From positions 99,029-163,028 of the forward strand of contig CATKXR010000002.1 of NCBI GenBank assembly GCA_949840805.1: 64,000 nucleotides of DNA, in the 5' to 3' direction. Position numbers and translations under genes: made by a program. Source of the DNA: an uncultured Lachnospiraceae bacterium. Lineage in GTDB: Bacteria; Bacillota; Clostridia; Lachnospirales; Lachnospiraceae. Each line of letters begins with the position of its first letter. The stretch's first letter is position 1. Shown here piece after piece: positions 51,646 through 60,870 of the stretch. The notes beneath the pieces are model-generated. The model saw nothing but the letters and a program-made list of their open reading frames with translations, was not told the DNA's origin and ran no database searches.

Positions 51646-53448
51646 TCAGGATGTTTTTGATATCGGCCGCGTTACCTCCCACAGCCATTTGGCTTCGTTT
51701 TCCTCTAAATAAGGCGAGATTTTTTCATATACCTGGCTGTGATATTCATTGATGTAAGAAATATCCCGTTCTTCCATGATGGACACATCCACAGGTTCTA
51801 AATCAATGGGGGCCATGGTCAAAAATTCAAATTCGAAGAAACGCCCAAAATCCGTCTGCTCCGCTTCTTTACAGAACATCAGATTTTCCGTGCGGATTCC
51901 ATGGCTTCCCTCTATATAAATTCCGGGTTCATCAGAACACACCATACCCGGGGCAAAAGGCGCTCCGTCCTGACGTTCCGGTACCGTTTTAAAACGGATA
52001 CCCACAGGCCTTTCGTGTACGTTTAAAAGATAGCCCACCCCATGGCCTGTTCCATGATTATAGTTCAGTCCTCTTTTCCACATCAGTTCCCGGGCTACAT
52101 AATCCAGGCTCAGCCCGCTGCATCCTTCCAGAAATTTTACATGGCCCAGACGCAGCATGCTCATGAGCACCAGGGTATAATGTTCCCGTTCTTTTTCCGT
52201 GACAGGGCCTAAAGCCATGGTGCGGGTGACGTCTGTTGTCCCTTCCAGATATTGGCCTCCGGAATCTACCAGATAAAGCCCCTGAGGCTTTATTGCCGCA
52301 CAGTTGTCCTTTTGCGCGTGGTAATGGCACATGGCGGCGTTTGGGCCATAAGCAGAGATCGTGGTAAAGCTCTCATCCAGGGCACCCTGTTCCCTACGGA
52401 GGATTTTCAGCCTCTCGGCGGCTTCCCATTCGGTCATGGGAGTGGCCTTGGCATGATGTTTCATCCAATAAATGAATTTTGTTATGGCAACGCCGTCCCG
52501 GATATGGGCGGATTTCAGGTTTTTGATTTCCACAGGGTTCTTTTTGGCCTTTTCCAAGACTTCCGGGTTCATTTTGTTAAGGATATGGTTGCTGTCATCT
52601 AGGTAATTTACGATAGCATAGTTGACTTTTTCTTTTTCCAGCAATACTCGCTCATGGTACAATTCCTGCACAAAGGTATAGATCTCCTGGTAGGGACATA
52701 GAGACACGCCCAGTTCGGCCAGGTATTGTCTTACGTCATCCGGCACTGCCTTTTGGTTGATAAAGAGAAAAATTTCTTTCAGGCTTACAGCCATATAGGA
52801 AAGAAACACCGGATTGTGGGGAATATCATTTCCACGGATGTTAAGGAGCCAGGCAATATCATCTAAAGTAGTCAGGATATGGATCGTTGCATGCTCCCTT
52901 TCCATTTCCCTGCGGAGCCAGGCAATCTTGTCGGAAGCGGATCTTCCTGCATATTTTTCCTCCAGGATCCAAACCGGCTCTGCGGGGAGGGCCGGCCGGT
53001 CCTCCCAAAGCTCTCCAATCAGGGATTCCGTATAGGCAAAGGAGATATCTTTGCATTGCAGCCTGTTTTGCAGCGCTTCCCCCATCCGCGCGTTGACTAC
53101 CCTTCCGTCAAATCCTAAGATACCCTGCTGGGGCAGGACTTTTTCCAGATACTCTTCAATGGTGGGGACTCCCGGCTCCCCCATCTTCATCAGCTCCACT
53201 CCGGTTTCTTCAAGCTGGGCGGCGGCCTGCACAAAGTAACGGCCGTCTGTCCAAAGCTTTGCCCAGTTTTTTCCGATGAGGGCGGTCCCGGCGGAGCCGT
53301 CAAAGCCTGTAATATATTCCCGGCAGGCAAAATGCTCCCCTACATATTCGGATTCATGGTAATCGGAGGTGGGAACCAGGTAGGCATCGATCCTCCGTTC
53401 CCTCATTAGCTCCTGAAGACTTGCTATCCTTTTTGCGATCTTGTTCAT
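51646..53448 (-). CDS. pepP: Xaa-Pro aminopeptidase, M24 family
   Basis: A 600-residue cytosolic aminopeptidase P: two creatinase-like N-terminal domains followed by the pita-bread M24 domain. Metal ligands are visible in LVDSGGQYLEGTTDVTRT (two Asp), NHGTGHGVGY (His), and two Glu in CSDEPGIYIEGSHGIR and FEFEFLTMAPID. It removes the first residue from peptides with proline in second place. AAGGAG lies inside the upstream lpd gene, and the start overlaps its stop by four bases (ATGA), so the two are coupled. Confidence 0.93.
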   Translation of the reverse strand: MNKIAKRIASLQELMRERRIDAYLVPTSDYHESEYVGEHFACREYITGFDGSAGTALIGKNWAKLWTDGRYFVQAAAQLEETGVELMKMGEPGVPTIEEYLEKVLPQQGILGFDGRVVNARMGEALQNRLQCKDISFAYTESLIGELWEDRPALPAEPVWILEEKYAGRSASDKIAWLRREMEREHATIHILTTLDDIAWLLNIRGNDIPHNPVFLSYMAVSLKEIFLFINQKAVPDDVRQYLAELGVSLCPYQEIYTFVQELYHERVLLEKEKVNYAIVNYLDDSNHILNKMNPEVLEKAKKNPVEIKNLKSAHIRDGVAITKFIYWMKHHAKATPMTEWEAAERLKILRREQGALDESFTTISAYGPNAAMCHYHAQKDNCAAIKPQGLYLVDSGGQYLEGTTDVTRTMALGPVTEKEREHYTLVLMSMLRLGHVKFLEGCSGLSLDYVARELMWKRGLNYNHGTGHGVGYLLNVHERPVGIRFKTVPERQDGAPFAPGMVCSDEPGIYIEGSHGIRTENLMFCKEAEQTDFGRFFEFEFLTMAPIDLEPVDVSIMEERDISYINEYHSQVYEKISPYLEENEAKWLWEVTRPISKTS

Positions 53449-54878
53449 GGCCTTGGCTCCTTTTTTTCTTTCATGGCGTCTTCAATGGCGTCGGCAATCC
53501 CTTCACTGTAAGTGGGATGGGCGCGCATGGCCCGGGAAAGCTGCTCGGCAGTCAGCCCGTTTGCTATGGCGGTGGCCATTTCTCCGATCATGTCCGTGGC
53601 CCGCGGGCAGACCATCTGGGCTCCTACAATGGAGTTGGAATATGCTTCAAAGATCAGCCGGATAAATCCCTTTTCCCTGCGGGTGATGATGGATTTCCCG
53701 TTATCGTTCATATCGTAGACGCCGCAGCGTACTTTAAGGCCCAGCGCGTTGGCGGTCTGCTCCGTGATGCCTACGGTAGCGATCTCAGGCACCGTGTAGA
53801 TACAGCTTGGCACAATGGGAAGGGATACATACATTCCGTTGGGTACAGCCTCCAAGCGGATGCTGTGCCGTTTTCCTGCGATCTTTTCCACCACATAGGT
53901 TCCCTGGGCCATGGCTACATGGGCAAGCTGGGTTTTGGAAACAACATCCCCAATGGCGTAAATATGCATTTCGCTGGTCATAAAATCTCCGTCTACCACC
54001 AGCCTTCCGCCACGGACCTCCAGGGAGACATCTTCGCCTAAGAGATGGTCCATATTGGGGGTGCGTCCTATGGCAACGACTACCTGGTTGGCCCGGATTT
54101 GGTTTTTCTCGCCTGTTTTTAAATCTTTTACCTGGCACGTGAGCCCGTCATCTTCTGTGATGCTTTCAAGTTCGGAGTTGCAGTGGATGGTGATTCCCTT
54201 TTCCCGGAGCTGTTCTTCCAGAGCCAGGGCCACTTCCGTGTCCATGGGGCCGAGAAGATGGGGACCCTTTTCGACGATCACCACTTTGGAGCAGAGAGCC
54301 TGGAAAATAGTGGCAAATTCAACTCCGATTACGCCTCCGCCAAGGATCACGATCCGGTCAAAATTCCAGCTTCTGGCTGCTAAAAGCCGGTCGCTGTTGA
54401 TTACTCCGGGAAGATGAATACCCGGAATCTCCGGAATAATAGGCTTTGCTCCGGTGGCAATGATAATATGGTCTGCGTGAAGATATTCCCTTCCTTCTTC
54501 CCCGACTACCTCTACGGTCTTGTTCCTGCGGATTGTGGCGGTTCCTTTGATAAAGTCTATGTTATTTTCCGCAAAAAGCCTTTCCACTCCCTTGCGGTAC
54601 TGGACCACAGAACGTTTTTTATAATCCTGCATTTTGGCGAAATCAAAGGAAATGAAGTCCGTGGACACTCCAAAGTCATCGCAATGCTGCATCATGGAAA
54701 AAATATTGGATGCATGGAGAAGCGCTTTTGTAGGAATGCACCCCCTGTTGATGCAGACGCCTCCCAGCTTATCTTCATCCACCACAGCCACCCGCATCCC
54801 GAAGCCGGCAGCCTTGAGGGCAGCCGTGTAGCCGCCCGGGCCGGCTCCGATTACTACCAGTTCATAATTACGTGTCAT
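53445..54878 (-). CDS. lpd: Dihydrolipoamide dehydrogenase
   Basis: A 477-residue flavoprotein disulfide reductase. It has an FAD-binding GAGPGGYTAALKAAGFG, the redox pair GGVCINRGCIPTKAL, an NAD-binding GGGVIGVEFA, and the C-terminal His-Glu pair in RAHPTYSE. It re-oxidises lipoyl groups of 2-oxo acid dehydrogenases or the glycine cleavage system. None of those partners is encoded here, and pyruvate is handled by PFOR, so a glycine-cleavage or butanediol/acetoin-type partner elsewhere is likely. The start may also be the ATG 12 bases upstream (54890). Confidence 0.93.
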   Translation of the reverse strand: MTRNYELVVIGAGPGGYTAALKAAGFGMRVAVVDEDKLGGVCINRGCIPTKALLHASNIFSMMQHCDDFGVSTDFISFDFAKMQDYKKRSVVQYRKGVERLFAENNIDFIKGTATIRRNKTVEVVGEEGREYLHADHIIIATGAKPIIPEIPGIHLPGVINSDRLLAARSWNFDRIVILGGGVIGVEFATIFQALCSKVVIVEKGPHLLGPMDTEVALALEEQLREKGITIHCNSELESITEDDGLTCQVKDLKTGEKNQIRANQVVVAIGRTPNMDHLLGEDVSLEVRGGRLVVDGDFMTSEMHIYAIGDVVSKTQLAHVAMAQGTYVVEKIAGKRHSIRLEAVPNGMYVSLPIVPSCIYTVPEIATVGITEQTANALGLKVRCGVYDMNDNGKSIITRREKGFIRLIFEAYSNSIVGAQMVCPRATDMIGEMATAIANGLTAEQLSRAMRAHPTYSEGIADAIEDAMKEKKEPRP

Positions 54879-54977
54879 ATTTTGTTCCATCCTTCCCCTT
54901 GTTATATTATATTTTCAGAGCGCTTCCGGCATTTTGTGAAGCCTTAATGGCTGGAGGTCCGGGAGAACTCTGTTTTA

Positions 54978-55820
54978 CTATATATGTCTGAGATCATTTT
55001 TATCCGGATTGTTGTTCTGCATCTGGCAAAACAGCCCCAGATGGATACAAGCCTTCCAGACCCCGTCCTCTCCAATAGGAGCTGTCACATAGTCTGCCGC
55101 CTGCTTCAGTTTTTCATTGCCGTTTCCCATGGCAACGCCAATGCCCGCGTCACGTATGATCTCAAAATCGTTCATGCTGTCTCCAAATGCTATGGTACGG
55201 GAGAGGGGAATATCCCAATATTCACAGAGCCGTTTCAGCCCGTTTGCCTTTGACATGTCCTGTTCAATCACATCAGCCCCTTCACTGCTGGAGAACATAG
55301 GCAGCTTCAGTTCCGGAAATGCCGCCTCCACCAGCTTTGTACCAGGTTCCTTGCCGATATAGGCAAGGGTCCGCACCGGCATTTCCAAAAGCTTCCAGGG
55401 ATTTCTAAAGCATCGGTCTGACTGGCCCCAGCGGATCATATCATGCCGGGTCACATATTCCGGATTCATAAAGTAATCCTTTGTCCCAACCGTGACTCCC
55501 ATGGCAAATCCTTTTCCCTCCGTGAACTGCAGAAGCCGTTTGACCAGCTCCCGGTCCATCTGATATTCGTAAATCGTCCTGGTCCCTATCGTAACCTTGG
55601 TTCCATTCAGGTGGATAATGGCATCCGGGTTAATAAGTTCCGTAAGCCCGGCGCTCAGTTTGGAGTCCATGTCCCTGCCGGTAGCAATGACAATATAATA
55701 TTGATCCCGAAGCATTTTTAACGCTTCCATTGCACTGTCTGGTATCTTCCAGTCTTCGTGATTCAGAAGGGTCATGTCAACATCAAAGCTGACAATGCCC
55801 TTTTTATGGTGTTTTTCCAT
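54978..55820 (-). CDS. HAD-superfamily Cof-type hydrolase
   Basis: A 280-residue HAD type IIB phosphatase: motif I SFDVDMTLL (nucleophile Asp), motif II IVIATGR, a cap domain, the Lys of motif III in MSKANGLKRL, and motif IV FGDSMNDFEIIRDAG. It dephosphorylates sugar phosphates or similar small molecules; the substrate cannot be told from sequence. It is the first of three minus-strand genes but is separated from lpd by a gap with its own AT-rich promoter-like stretch. Confidence 0.88.
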   Translation of the reverse strand: MEKHHKKGIVSFDVDMTLLNHEDWKIPDSAMEALKMLRDQYYIVIATGRDMDSKLSAGLTELINPDAIIHLNGTKVTIGTRTIYEYQMDRELVKRLLQFTEGKGFAMGVTVGTKDYFMNPEYVTRHDMIRWGQSDRCFRNPWKLLEMPVRTLAYIGKEPGTKLVEAAFPELKLPMFSSSEGADVIEQDMSKANGLKRLCEYWDIPLSRTIAFGDSMNDFEIIRDAGIGVAMGNGNEKLKQAADYVTAPIGEDGVWKACIHLGLFCQMQNNNPDKNDLRHI

Positions 55821-55934
55821 GCCTGTGCCTTTCCGGTACTGTATATTCTGTCCTGTGAGACCCTATTTACCATCCGATTTTTAACAATTCTTCTAAATAT
55901 TATGATAACAAATAAAAAACCTGCTGTAAACCTC

Positions 55935-55963
55935 TTTTCAAAATGAAAAATATCTGCTATAAT
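55935..55963 (+). promoter_or_regulatory. Promoter of tRNA-Pro
   Basis: TTTTCA (55935-55940), 17 bp, and extended -10 TGC-TATAAT (55955-55963). It lies 38 bases before the tRNA. Confidence 0.75.
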
Positions 55964-56001
55964 AGGGAAGTCGGTTGAGAACCGGCCATAAGACAGATAA
56001 C

Positions 56002-56075
56002 CGGGGTATGGCGTAGCTTGGTAGCGCGCTCGGCTGGGGGCCGAGAGGTCGCAGGTTCAAATCCTGTTGCCCCGA
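56002..56075 (+). tRNA. tRNA-Pro (anticodon GGG)
   Basis: The acceptor arm CGGGGTA pairs with TGCCCCG, discriminator A at 56075. The D-arm has GGCGTAGCTTGGTAGCGC, the anticodon stem CTCGG/CCGAG frames a loop CTGGGGG giving anticodon GGG, and the T-arm has GGTTCAAATCC. CCA is not encoded. A terminator follows, and the AT-rich NACHT gene lies just beyond it. Confidence 0.95.
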
Positions 56076-56086
56076 TTTTTGGAAGT

Positions 56087-56127
56087 GTGTCAGAAACCTT
56101 GATTTATGAGGTTTTTGGCACTTTTTT
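56087..56127 (+). terminator. Terminator of tRNA-Pro
   Basis: GTGTCAGAAACCT (56087-56099) pairs with AGGTTTTTGGCAC (56109-56121) with two G-U pairs; six T follow. Confidence 0.85.
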
Positions 56128-56159
56128 CTTTTGGCTTCAGAGTTGTTTTTTAAAATCAT

Positions 56160-56189
56160 TTGAATACACTCCTTATTTGTATGTAAAAT
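56160..56189 (+). promoter_or_regulatory. Possible promoter of the pentapeptide NACHT gene
   Basis: TTGAAT (56160-56165), 18 bp, and TAAAAT (56184-56189). It would give a leader of about 220 bases carrying two short reading frames. Confidence 0.4.
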
Positions 56190-56290
56190 CGAACATTAAA
56201 ACTGATGCATGTCGATGAAGATGTCGGGTGGGCTTGGTTATTTTAAATGTAACAGGGTTCATTTTTTATATTTACGAGAGGGGGTATTTT

Positions 56291-56359
56291 ATGAAAAAGA
56301 GCGTGAAGAAAGTTTTGATCGGAAGTGGACTGGAAGCGGGAACACTTGTTATCTTGTAA
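56291..56359 (+). CDS. Short leader reading frame 1
   Basis: A 22-codon frame (MKKSVKKVLIGSGLEAGTLV start) with a strong site, GAGAGGGGG, six bases before the ATG. It looks like the beginning of a signal or membrane peptide. It may be a regulatory leader or the remnant of a longer gene. Confidence 0.35.
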   Translation: MKKSVKKVLIGSGLEAGTLVIL

Positions 56360-56383
56360 TATTAAGCAGGGGAGATTATAATC

Positions 56384-56476
56384 ATGGCAGGACTGTCAGA
56401 AGGAGATGAAACCGGATGGAATATTTGGCGGAGGTTGTATTCAGCGGGTTTGTATCAAAAATTATCAATGATATGA
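56384..56476 (+). CDS. Short leader reading frame 2, overlapping the NACHT start
   Basis: A 30-codon frame from ATG 56384 with AGGGGAG upstream. It ends inside the NACHT gene in another frame, so its translation could open or block the NACHT start at 56416. Confidence 0.3.
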   Translation: MAGLSEGDETGWNIWRRLYSAGLYQKLSMI

Positions 56477-59148
56477 TTGATCTGTCCAATCTAAAAGACA
56501 GGATAATCAATGCGGTAAAAAATAAAAATAACAGAGAACAAAATAAAGAATCCCAGCTTTATAATGTGGTTGTTAATACGCTTAATCGATTTACTTATAA
56601 CCGGTATGAGGATAATCAAGAGAAAATATTCGAAGCGGCAGAGATTTTAATAAGAGAAAGCAGGGAAAATGGGGAAGGAAAGGCTGTGAAAGACTGCCTG
56701 CAAACGGTCGGATTTGCTTTTAATGAACAGGAATGCAGACGATTAAAAATATTATTATATGAAATGCTTGGGAAAAACGAGTATAGTGAATTGTATCACC
56801 TGATTTTATTATCCTTAGTGGCGGAGAGATGTAAGTATAATGATGATGTAATCGGGCAGCTTAAGTTAAAACTGGATGAGGTGGCGCGGATATTAAATAA
56901 CCGGAAGGCCGGTCATGACGAGGGAAGGAATTGCTTTAAACGTAAGATAAAAAGCAGGACTAAGGAATATGCCGATAAATGGGATGATAATATGTTTCTC
57001 AACAGTTTTAATGAACGTGATGAAAGAAAGGGTATCAATATTGCATTGAAGGAGGTGTATTTGGAGAATCATTTACCTTATTACATATGGGGAGAAAATC
57101 GAAATAATTCCCATGATTTAAAAGATTTATTGGCCGGATATGTGGAAAAGGGTGAAAATGATAAAACAAAGAATCTTTTGATTTTAGGACAGCCTGGAAT
57201 CGGAAAAAGCACATTGATTACCTGGATCCTGTCTAATTTTCCAAACAGAAGGGAAGATATTTTTGTGTATCAGTTTGCCTCGGACCTGAAGGATATAGAC
57301 TGGGATTGTACTGCAAAAGAATATATGTATTGGGATAATATCTTAAATGCCATAGGTTTGGATGATTCCGATTTAAGAGGAAAAGTATTTATTTTTGACG
57401 GGTTTGATGAAATCGAAGTGCGGATAAACCGAATCGATATATTGAATAAACTGTTATACAAAGAAATAAGAAACATGCCGGCAGACTTTTCTGTGATTAT
57501 AACATGCCGCGTAAATTATATCCATGGAATGAACCGGATAAAATATGATTATATTACATTACAGCCTTGGAATGAAGAACAGATAAAAAGTTTCTGCAAG
57601 ATTTATTGTGAGAAGAATAAGAGCAAAATATCGGATAATTCCTTAAAAAACATAATTATAAATAAAGATATATTGGGTATTCCCCTCATTTTATATATGG
57701 CTTTAGCCTTGGATATCACGGTTGAAGAAGAAAATTCCATGGTAGATATCTATGATAAAATTTTTTCTTTAGACGGAGGAATTTACGACAGATGCATTGA
57801 TCATAAAAATTTTGCAGATGCTCACAGAATCGGGGAGATAAAGAAACAAATACATCAGGTTTCAAGAGAAATTGCTTTTTGGATGTTTGAAAACGAACCG
57901 GATAAGGCATTTATTCCACAGGAGGAGTATCAGAAAATATGCAGCAGAATTTCAGAGGAAAATAAAGAAGAAAATTTAGAAAAAAATGTTATAATCGGAA
58001 ATTTCTTTAAATTGAAGCATTGTGAGGGGAAAAATACAAATGAACTGTACTTTGTCCATCGTTCTATCTATGAATATTTTGTGGTTGATTTTATATACAG
58101 CTCTATGTATGAGGTGATACACTTACAAGAACCGTTAAAAGAACGTCTTGCGGGTGTTTTCGGCTGGCTTTTTAAAAAAGGAAAGCTGTCCCAGACCATA
58201 TGTGATTTTTTTGAGCATGAAATAGAGTTGAAAAGGCTGGAAAATGCATTTAAGATTGTGTGTGATACATTTAATTTGATGATGCAGGATGGCATGAGTT
58301 ATAATGCGCAAAAGAATTACGAAATTTATTGCAGGAATGTAATTCATTGCGAAATAAATATATTTGCAAATATGCTTGATTTTTTGCATTTATGGAATCC
58401 TGTCTGTTTAAAAGCTGATAGTTTGGTATGTGAATATTTGAAGCATAATACACATATGGGTTTAAATTTGCGGAATATGATTTTGGCTTCAGAAAAGGAG
58501 CCTTCACAGAATGAACAAGGTACATACGTTATGAATAAATGGTTTGAAAAGTCATTTACGTCATTGGATGAATTTCCTGAAAAGCATTTAAAGAAGATGT
58601 CTTTAAGCGGAGCATACCTGGAAGGCGCGGATCTACGGAAATCGAATTTAAGCGGGGCAGATTTGAGAAGAGTAGATTTCCGTGATGCAAAGTTAAGCGA
58701 GGCAGATTTAATCGTAGCATATTTAAGCGGGGCAATTTTAAGTGGAGCGCATTTAGGTGAGGCGGATTTAAGCGGGGCGGACTTAGATGGGGCTATTTTA
58801 AGAAATGCGGGATTAGAGGGGGCGTATTTAATCGAAGCAGATTTGAGCAGGGCAGATTTAGGTGGGGCAGATTTAAGAAAAGCAAATTTAAGGGGAGCGA
58901 ATTTAAGCGGGACGGATTTAAGAAAAGCAGATTTAAGGGGAGTTTATTTGAGCGGGGCGGATTTGAGCAGGGCAGATTTAAGAGAGGCAAAATTTGAAGA
59001 AAACCAGATTGTGGTTCTGGAGATCCAATGTGAGTTAAACCAATTACATGAAATAAAAATATACCCGGATGGGTCAGGCAGAAAAATGGAGTATCAGGAT
59101 TTTATAAGGTATCAGGATTACATAATGATGAAAAAGTCAGAGAAATAG
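56416..59148 (+). CDS. NACHT-type NTPase with C-terminal pentapeptide-repeat domain
   Basis: A 910-residue protein, clearly AT-rich. The N-terminal helical region (1-210) shows no recognised effector domain. The NACHT core has P-loop GQPGIGKST (258-266), Walker B FIFDGFDE (325-332), a sensor strand FSVIITCRVNYI and a helical arm region. The C-terminus (about 729-858) is an unbroken run of 26 pentapeptide repeats (A(D/N)L(S/R)x type, e.g. LSGADLSRADLREAK) that should fold into a right-handed beta-helix, with a short tail. In this class the repeat domain usually senses or binds a target and the NTPase oligomerises. An anti-phage or self-recognition role is inferred. AAGGAG lies 10 bases before the ATG. 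Confidence 0.85.
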   Translation: MEYLAEVVFSGFVSKIINDMIDLSNLKDRIINAVKNKNNREQNKESQLYNVVVNTLNRFTYNRYEDNQEKIFEAAEILIRESRENGEGKAVKDCLQTVGFAFNEQECRRLKILLYEMLGKNEYSELYHLILLSLVAERCKYNDDVIGQLKLKLDEVARILNNRKAGHDEGRNCFKRKIKSRTKEYADKWDDNMFLNSFNERDERKGINIALKEVYLENHLPYYIWGENRNNSHDLKDLLAGYVEKGENDKTKNLLILGQPGIGKSTLITWILSNFPNRREDIFVYQFASDLKDIDWDCTAKEYMYWDNILNAIGLDDSDLRGKVFIFDGFDEIEVRINRIDILNKLLYKEIRNMPADFSVIITCRVNYIHGMNRIKYDYITLQPWNEEQIKSFCKIYCEKNKSKISDNSLKNIIINKDILGIPLILYMALALDITVEEENSMVDIYDKIFSLDGGIYDRCIDHKNFADAHRIGEIKKQIHQVSREIAFWMFENEPDKAFIPQEEYQKICSRISEENKEENLEKNVIIGNFFKLKHCEGKNTNELYFVHRSIYEYFVVDFIYSSMYEVIHLQEPLKERLAGVFGWLFKKGKLSQTICDFFEHEIELKRLENAFKIVCDTFNLMMQDGMSYNAQKNYEIYCRNVIHCEINIFANMLDFLHLWNPVCLKADSLVCEYLKHNTHMGLNLRNMILASEKEPSQNEQGTYVMNKWFEKSFTSLDEFPEKHLKKMSLSGAYLEGADLRKSNLSGADLRRVDFRDAKLSEADLIVAYLSGAILSGAHLGEADLSGADLDGAILRNAGLEGAYLIEADLSRADLGGADLRKANLRGANLSGTDLRKADLRGVYLSGADLSRADLREAKFEENQIVVLEIQCELNQLHEIKIYPDGSGRKMEYQDFIRYQDYIMMKKSEK

Positions 59149-59224
59149 AATGGAAAAGGATTTAACGGGAAATCCAGATTGCAGATTGGAAAAAAGCTGA
59201 TGAAAGGATGGCTGGCAGAGGAGA

Positions 59225-60460
59225 ATGGCCGAAAAGAAAAAGAAAGCGGAAGAAATGAACCTAAAAATGGAAAAATGGAAGGGAGACAGGAAAGAGAAAA
59301 CGAAACAGAAAATATCGGCGGACAGCCTGTGTCCGGTCTTTCGTCTGTGCGGGGGATGCCAGTATCTTCATCTACCCTATGAGGAGCAATTAAAATTAAA
59401 ACAGAATCAGCTTCAGAAGCTTCTGGGGCGCTTCTGCAAGGTTTATCCGATTGTCGGAATGCAGAACCCTTTCCGTTACAGGAATAAGGTCCATGCGGTG
59501 TTTGGCTGGCGCAAAGGAGAAGTGATTTCCGGGGTCTACCGGGAAGGAACCCACGAACTGGTCCCTGTGGAGCGATGCATGATTGAAAATGAGAAATCGG
59601 ATGAGATTATCGGAACCATTCGTGGGCTTTTGAAATCGTTTAAAATCAGGACTTATGATGAGGACAGTGGTTATGGATTGCTGCGCCATGTGCTGGTACG
59701 CATCGGATTTGCTACGGGCGAGATTATGGTGGTATTGGTGACTGCTTCCCCTGTGTTCCCTTCTAAAAATAATTTTGTAAAGGCTCTTTTGAAAGAACAT
59801 CCGGAGATAACCACAATTGTTCAGAATATTAACGGACGAGGAACCAGTATGGTGCTGGGAGAGCGGGAGTGTATTTTGTACGGGAAGGGATATATAGAAG
59901 ATGTTTTGTGCGGCTGCCGGTTCCGCATTTCTTCCCGGTCTTTTTATCAGGTGAATCCGGTACAGACGGAAAAGCTATATACTAAAGCCGTGGAACTGGC
60001 AGAACTTACAGGGAGGGAGATTGTGCTGGATGCTTATTGCGGAATCGGGACAATCGGAATGATTGCGGCAAGGCAGGCCGGGCAGGTCATCGGCGTCGAA
60101 CTGAATAAAGACGCGGTTAGGGATGCAGTGCAGAATGCAAAATATAATCAGATTTCCAATATTCGGTTTTATTGTAAGGATGCCACGCAGTTTATGGCAC
60201 GGATGGCAGAACAAGGGGACAAGGCGGATGTCGTGCTGATGGACCCGCCACGCTCGGGAAGCACGGAGGAATTTATACAGGCAGTCAGGGCAGTGGGAGC
60301 CAGGCGGGTGGTGTATGTGTCTTGTGGGCCGGAGTCATTGGCAAGGGATTTGGAGATGTTCAGAAGGGTGGGATATGAGGTAAAGGGAGCATGGCCTTAT
60401 GATATGTTCCCGGTTGTGCGGCATATCGAAACCATAGTGGCTTTAAGGCGCAAAAAATAA
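59225..60460 (+). CDS. 23S rRNA/tRNA (uracil-5)-methyltransferase, RumA/RlmCD-like
   Basis: A 411-residue SAM-dependent methyltransferase. Near the N-terminus are Cys residues of the Fe-S site (CPVFRLCGGCQY; a fourth Cys lies further on). SAM motif LDAYCGIGTIGMIAA, DPPRSG, the catalytic Cys in VYVSCGPESLARDL and the Glu base in RHIETIV follow. The TRAM domain found in many relatives is missing; the N-terminus is only a Lys-rich extension. An upstream start may exist. It is a core gene that sits between two accessory NTPase genes. Confidence 0.9.
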   Translation: MAEKKKKAEEMNLKMEKWKGDRKEKTKQKISADSLCPVFRLCGGCQYLHLPYEEQLKLKQNQLQKLLGRFCKVYPIVGMQNPFRYRNKVHAVFGWRKGEVISGVYREGTHELVPVERCMIENEKSDEIIGTIRGLLKSFKIRTYDEDSGYGLLRHVLVRIGFATGEIMVVLVTASPVFPSKNNFVKALLKEHPEITTIVQNINGRGTSMVLGERECILYGKGYIEDVLCGCRFRISSRSFYQVNPVQTEKLYTKAVELAELTGREIVLDAYCGIGTIGMIAARQAGQVIGVELNKDAVRDAVQNAKYNQISNIRFYCKDATQFMARMAEQGDKADVVLMDPPRSGSTEEFIQAVRAVGARRVVYVSCGPESLARDLEMFRRVGYEVKGAWPYDMFPVVRHIETIVALRRKK

Positions 60461-60639
60461 GAGTTTTCAATGGTTTTCAGATTGTAAAATTGTGGTGTGG
60501 GTGTGTCTGAGTCATGAAAGTCGATATTTGATTTTTATTGCACTATTTTTTTAATTTTGAAACAATTTAAGAAATAGTGCTTTTATTATTTGAATATTGA
60601 TGATATACTAAAAATATATTTTTTATTGAGGTATATAAG

Positions 60640-60870
60640 ATGCTGCCCTATACAGGAGAGTATATCGAACATATTGACAACAAAAAAACAATTTTAAATA
60701 TTACCCATTTCCCCCTCGTCCTCTAATGCATGGAGATAGGTATAAAATGGATGATGAACTATCCGCTCTGTTAATTGAGGCACATCGGAATATTGGTTTT
60801 CTGAAGGGGCTTCTTAAATATGCTCCTAATAAAGATGCATTCAGTGAATTGATGCTATTAACAACAGGAA
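60640..60870 (+). pseudogene. Remnant of a Fic-family gene, N-terminal part, frameshifted
   Basis: From ATG 60640 a frame reads MLPYTGEYIEHIDN and runs to about 60705. A shift of frame then continues FPPRPLMHGDRYKMDDELSA and EAHRNIGFLKGLLKYAP to a stop at 60873-60875. This matches the N-terminal helical domain of Fic AMP-transferases. The catalytic HPFxxGNGR part is absent. The rest of 60461-60639 is AT-rich and holds nothing I can support. Confidence 0.6.
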
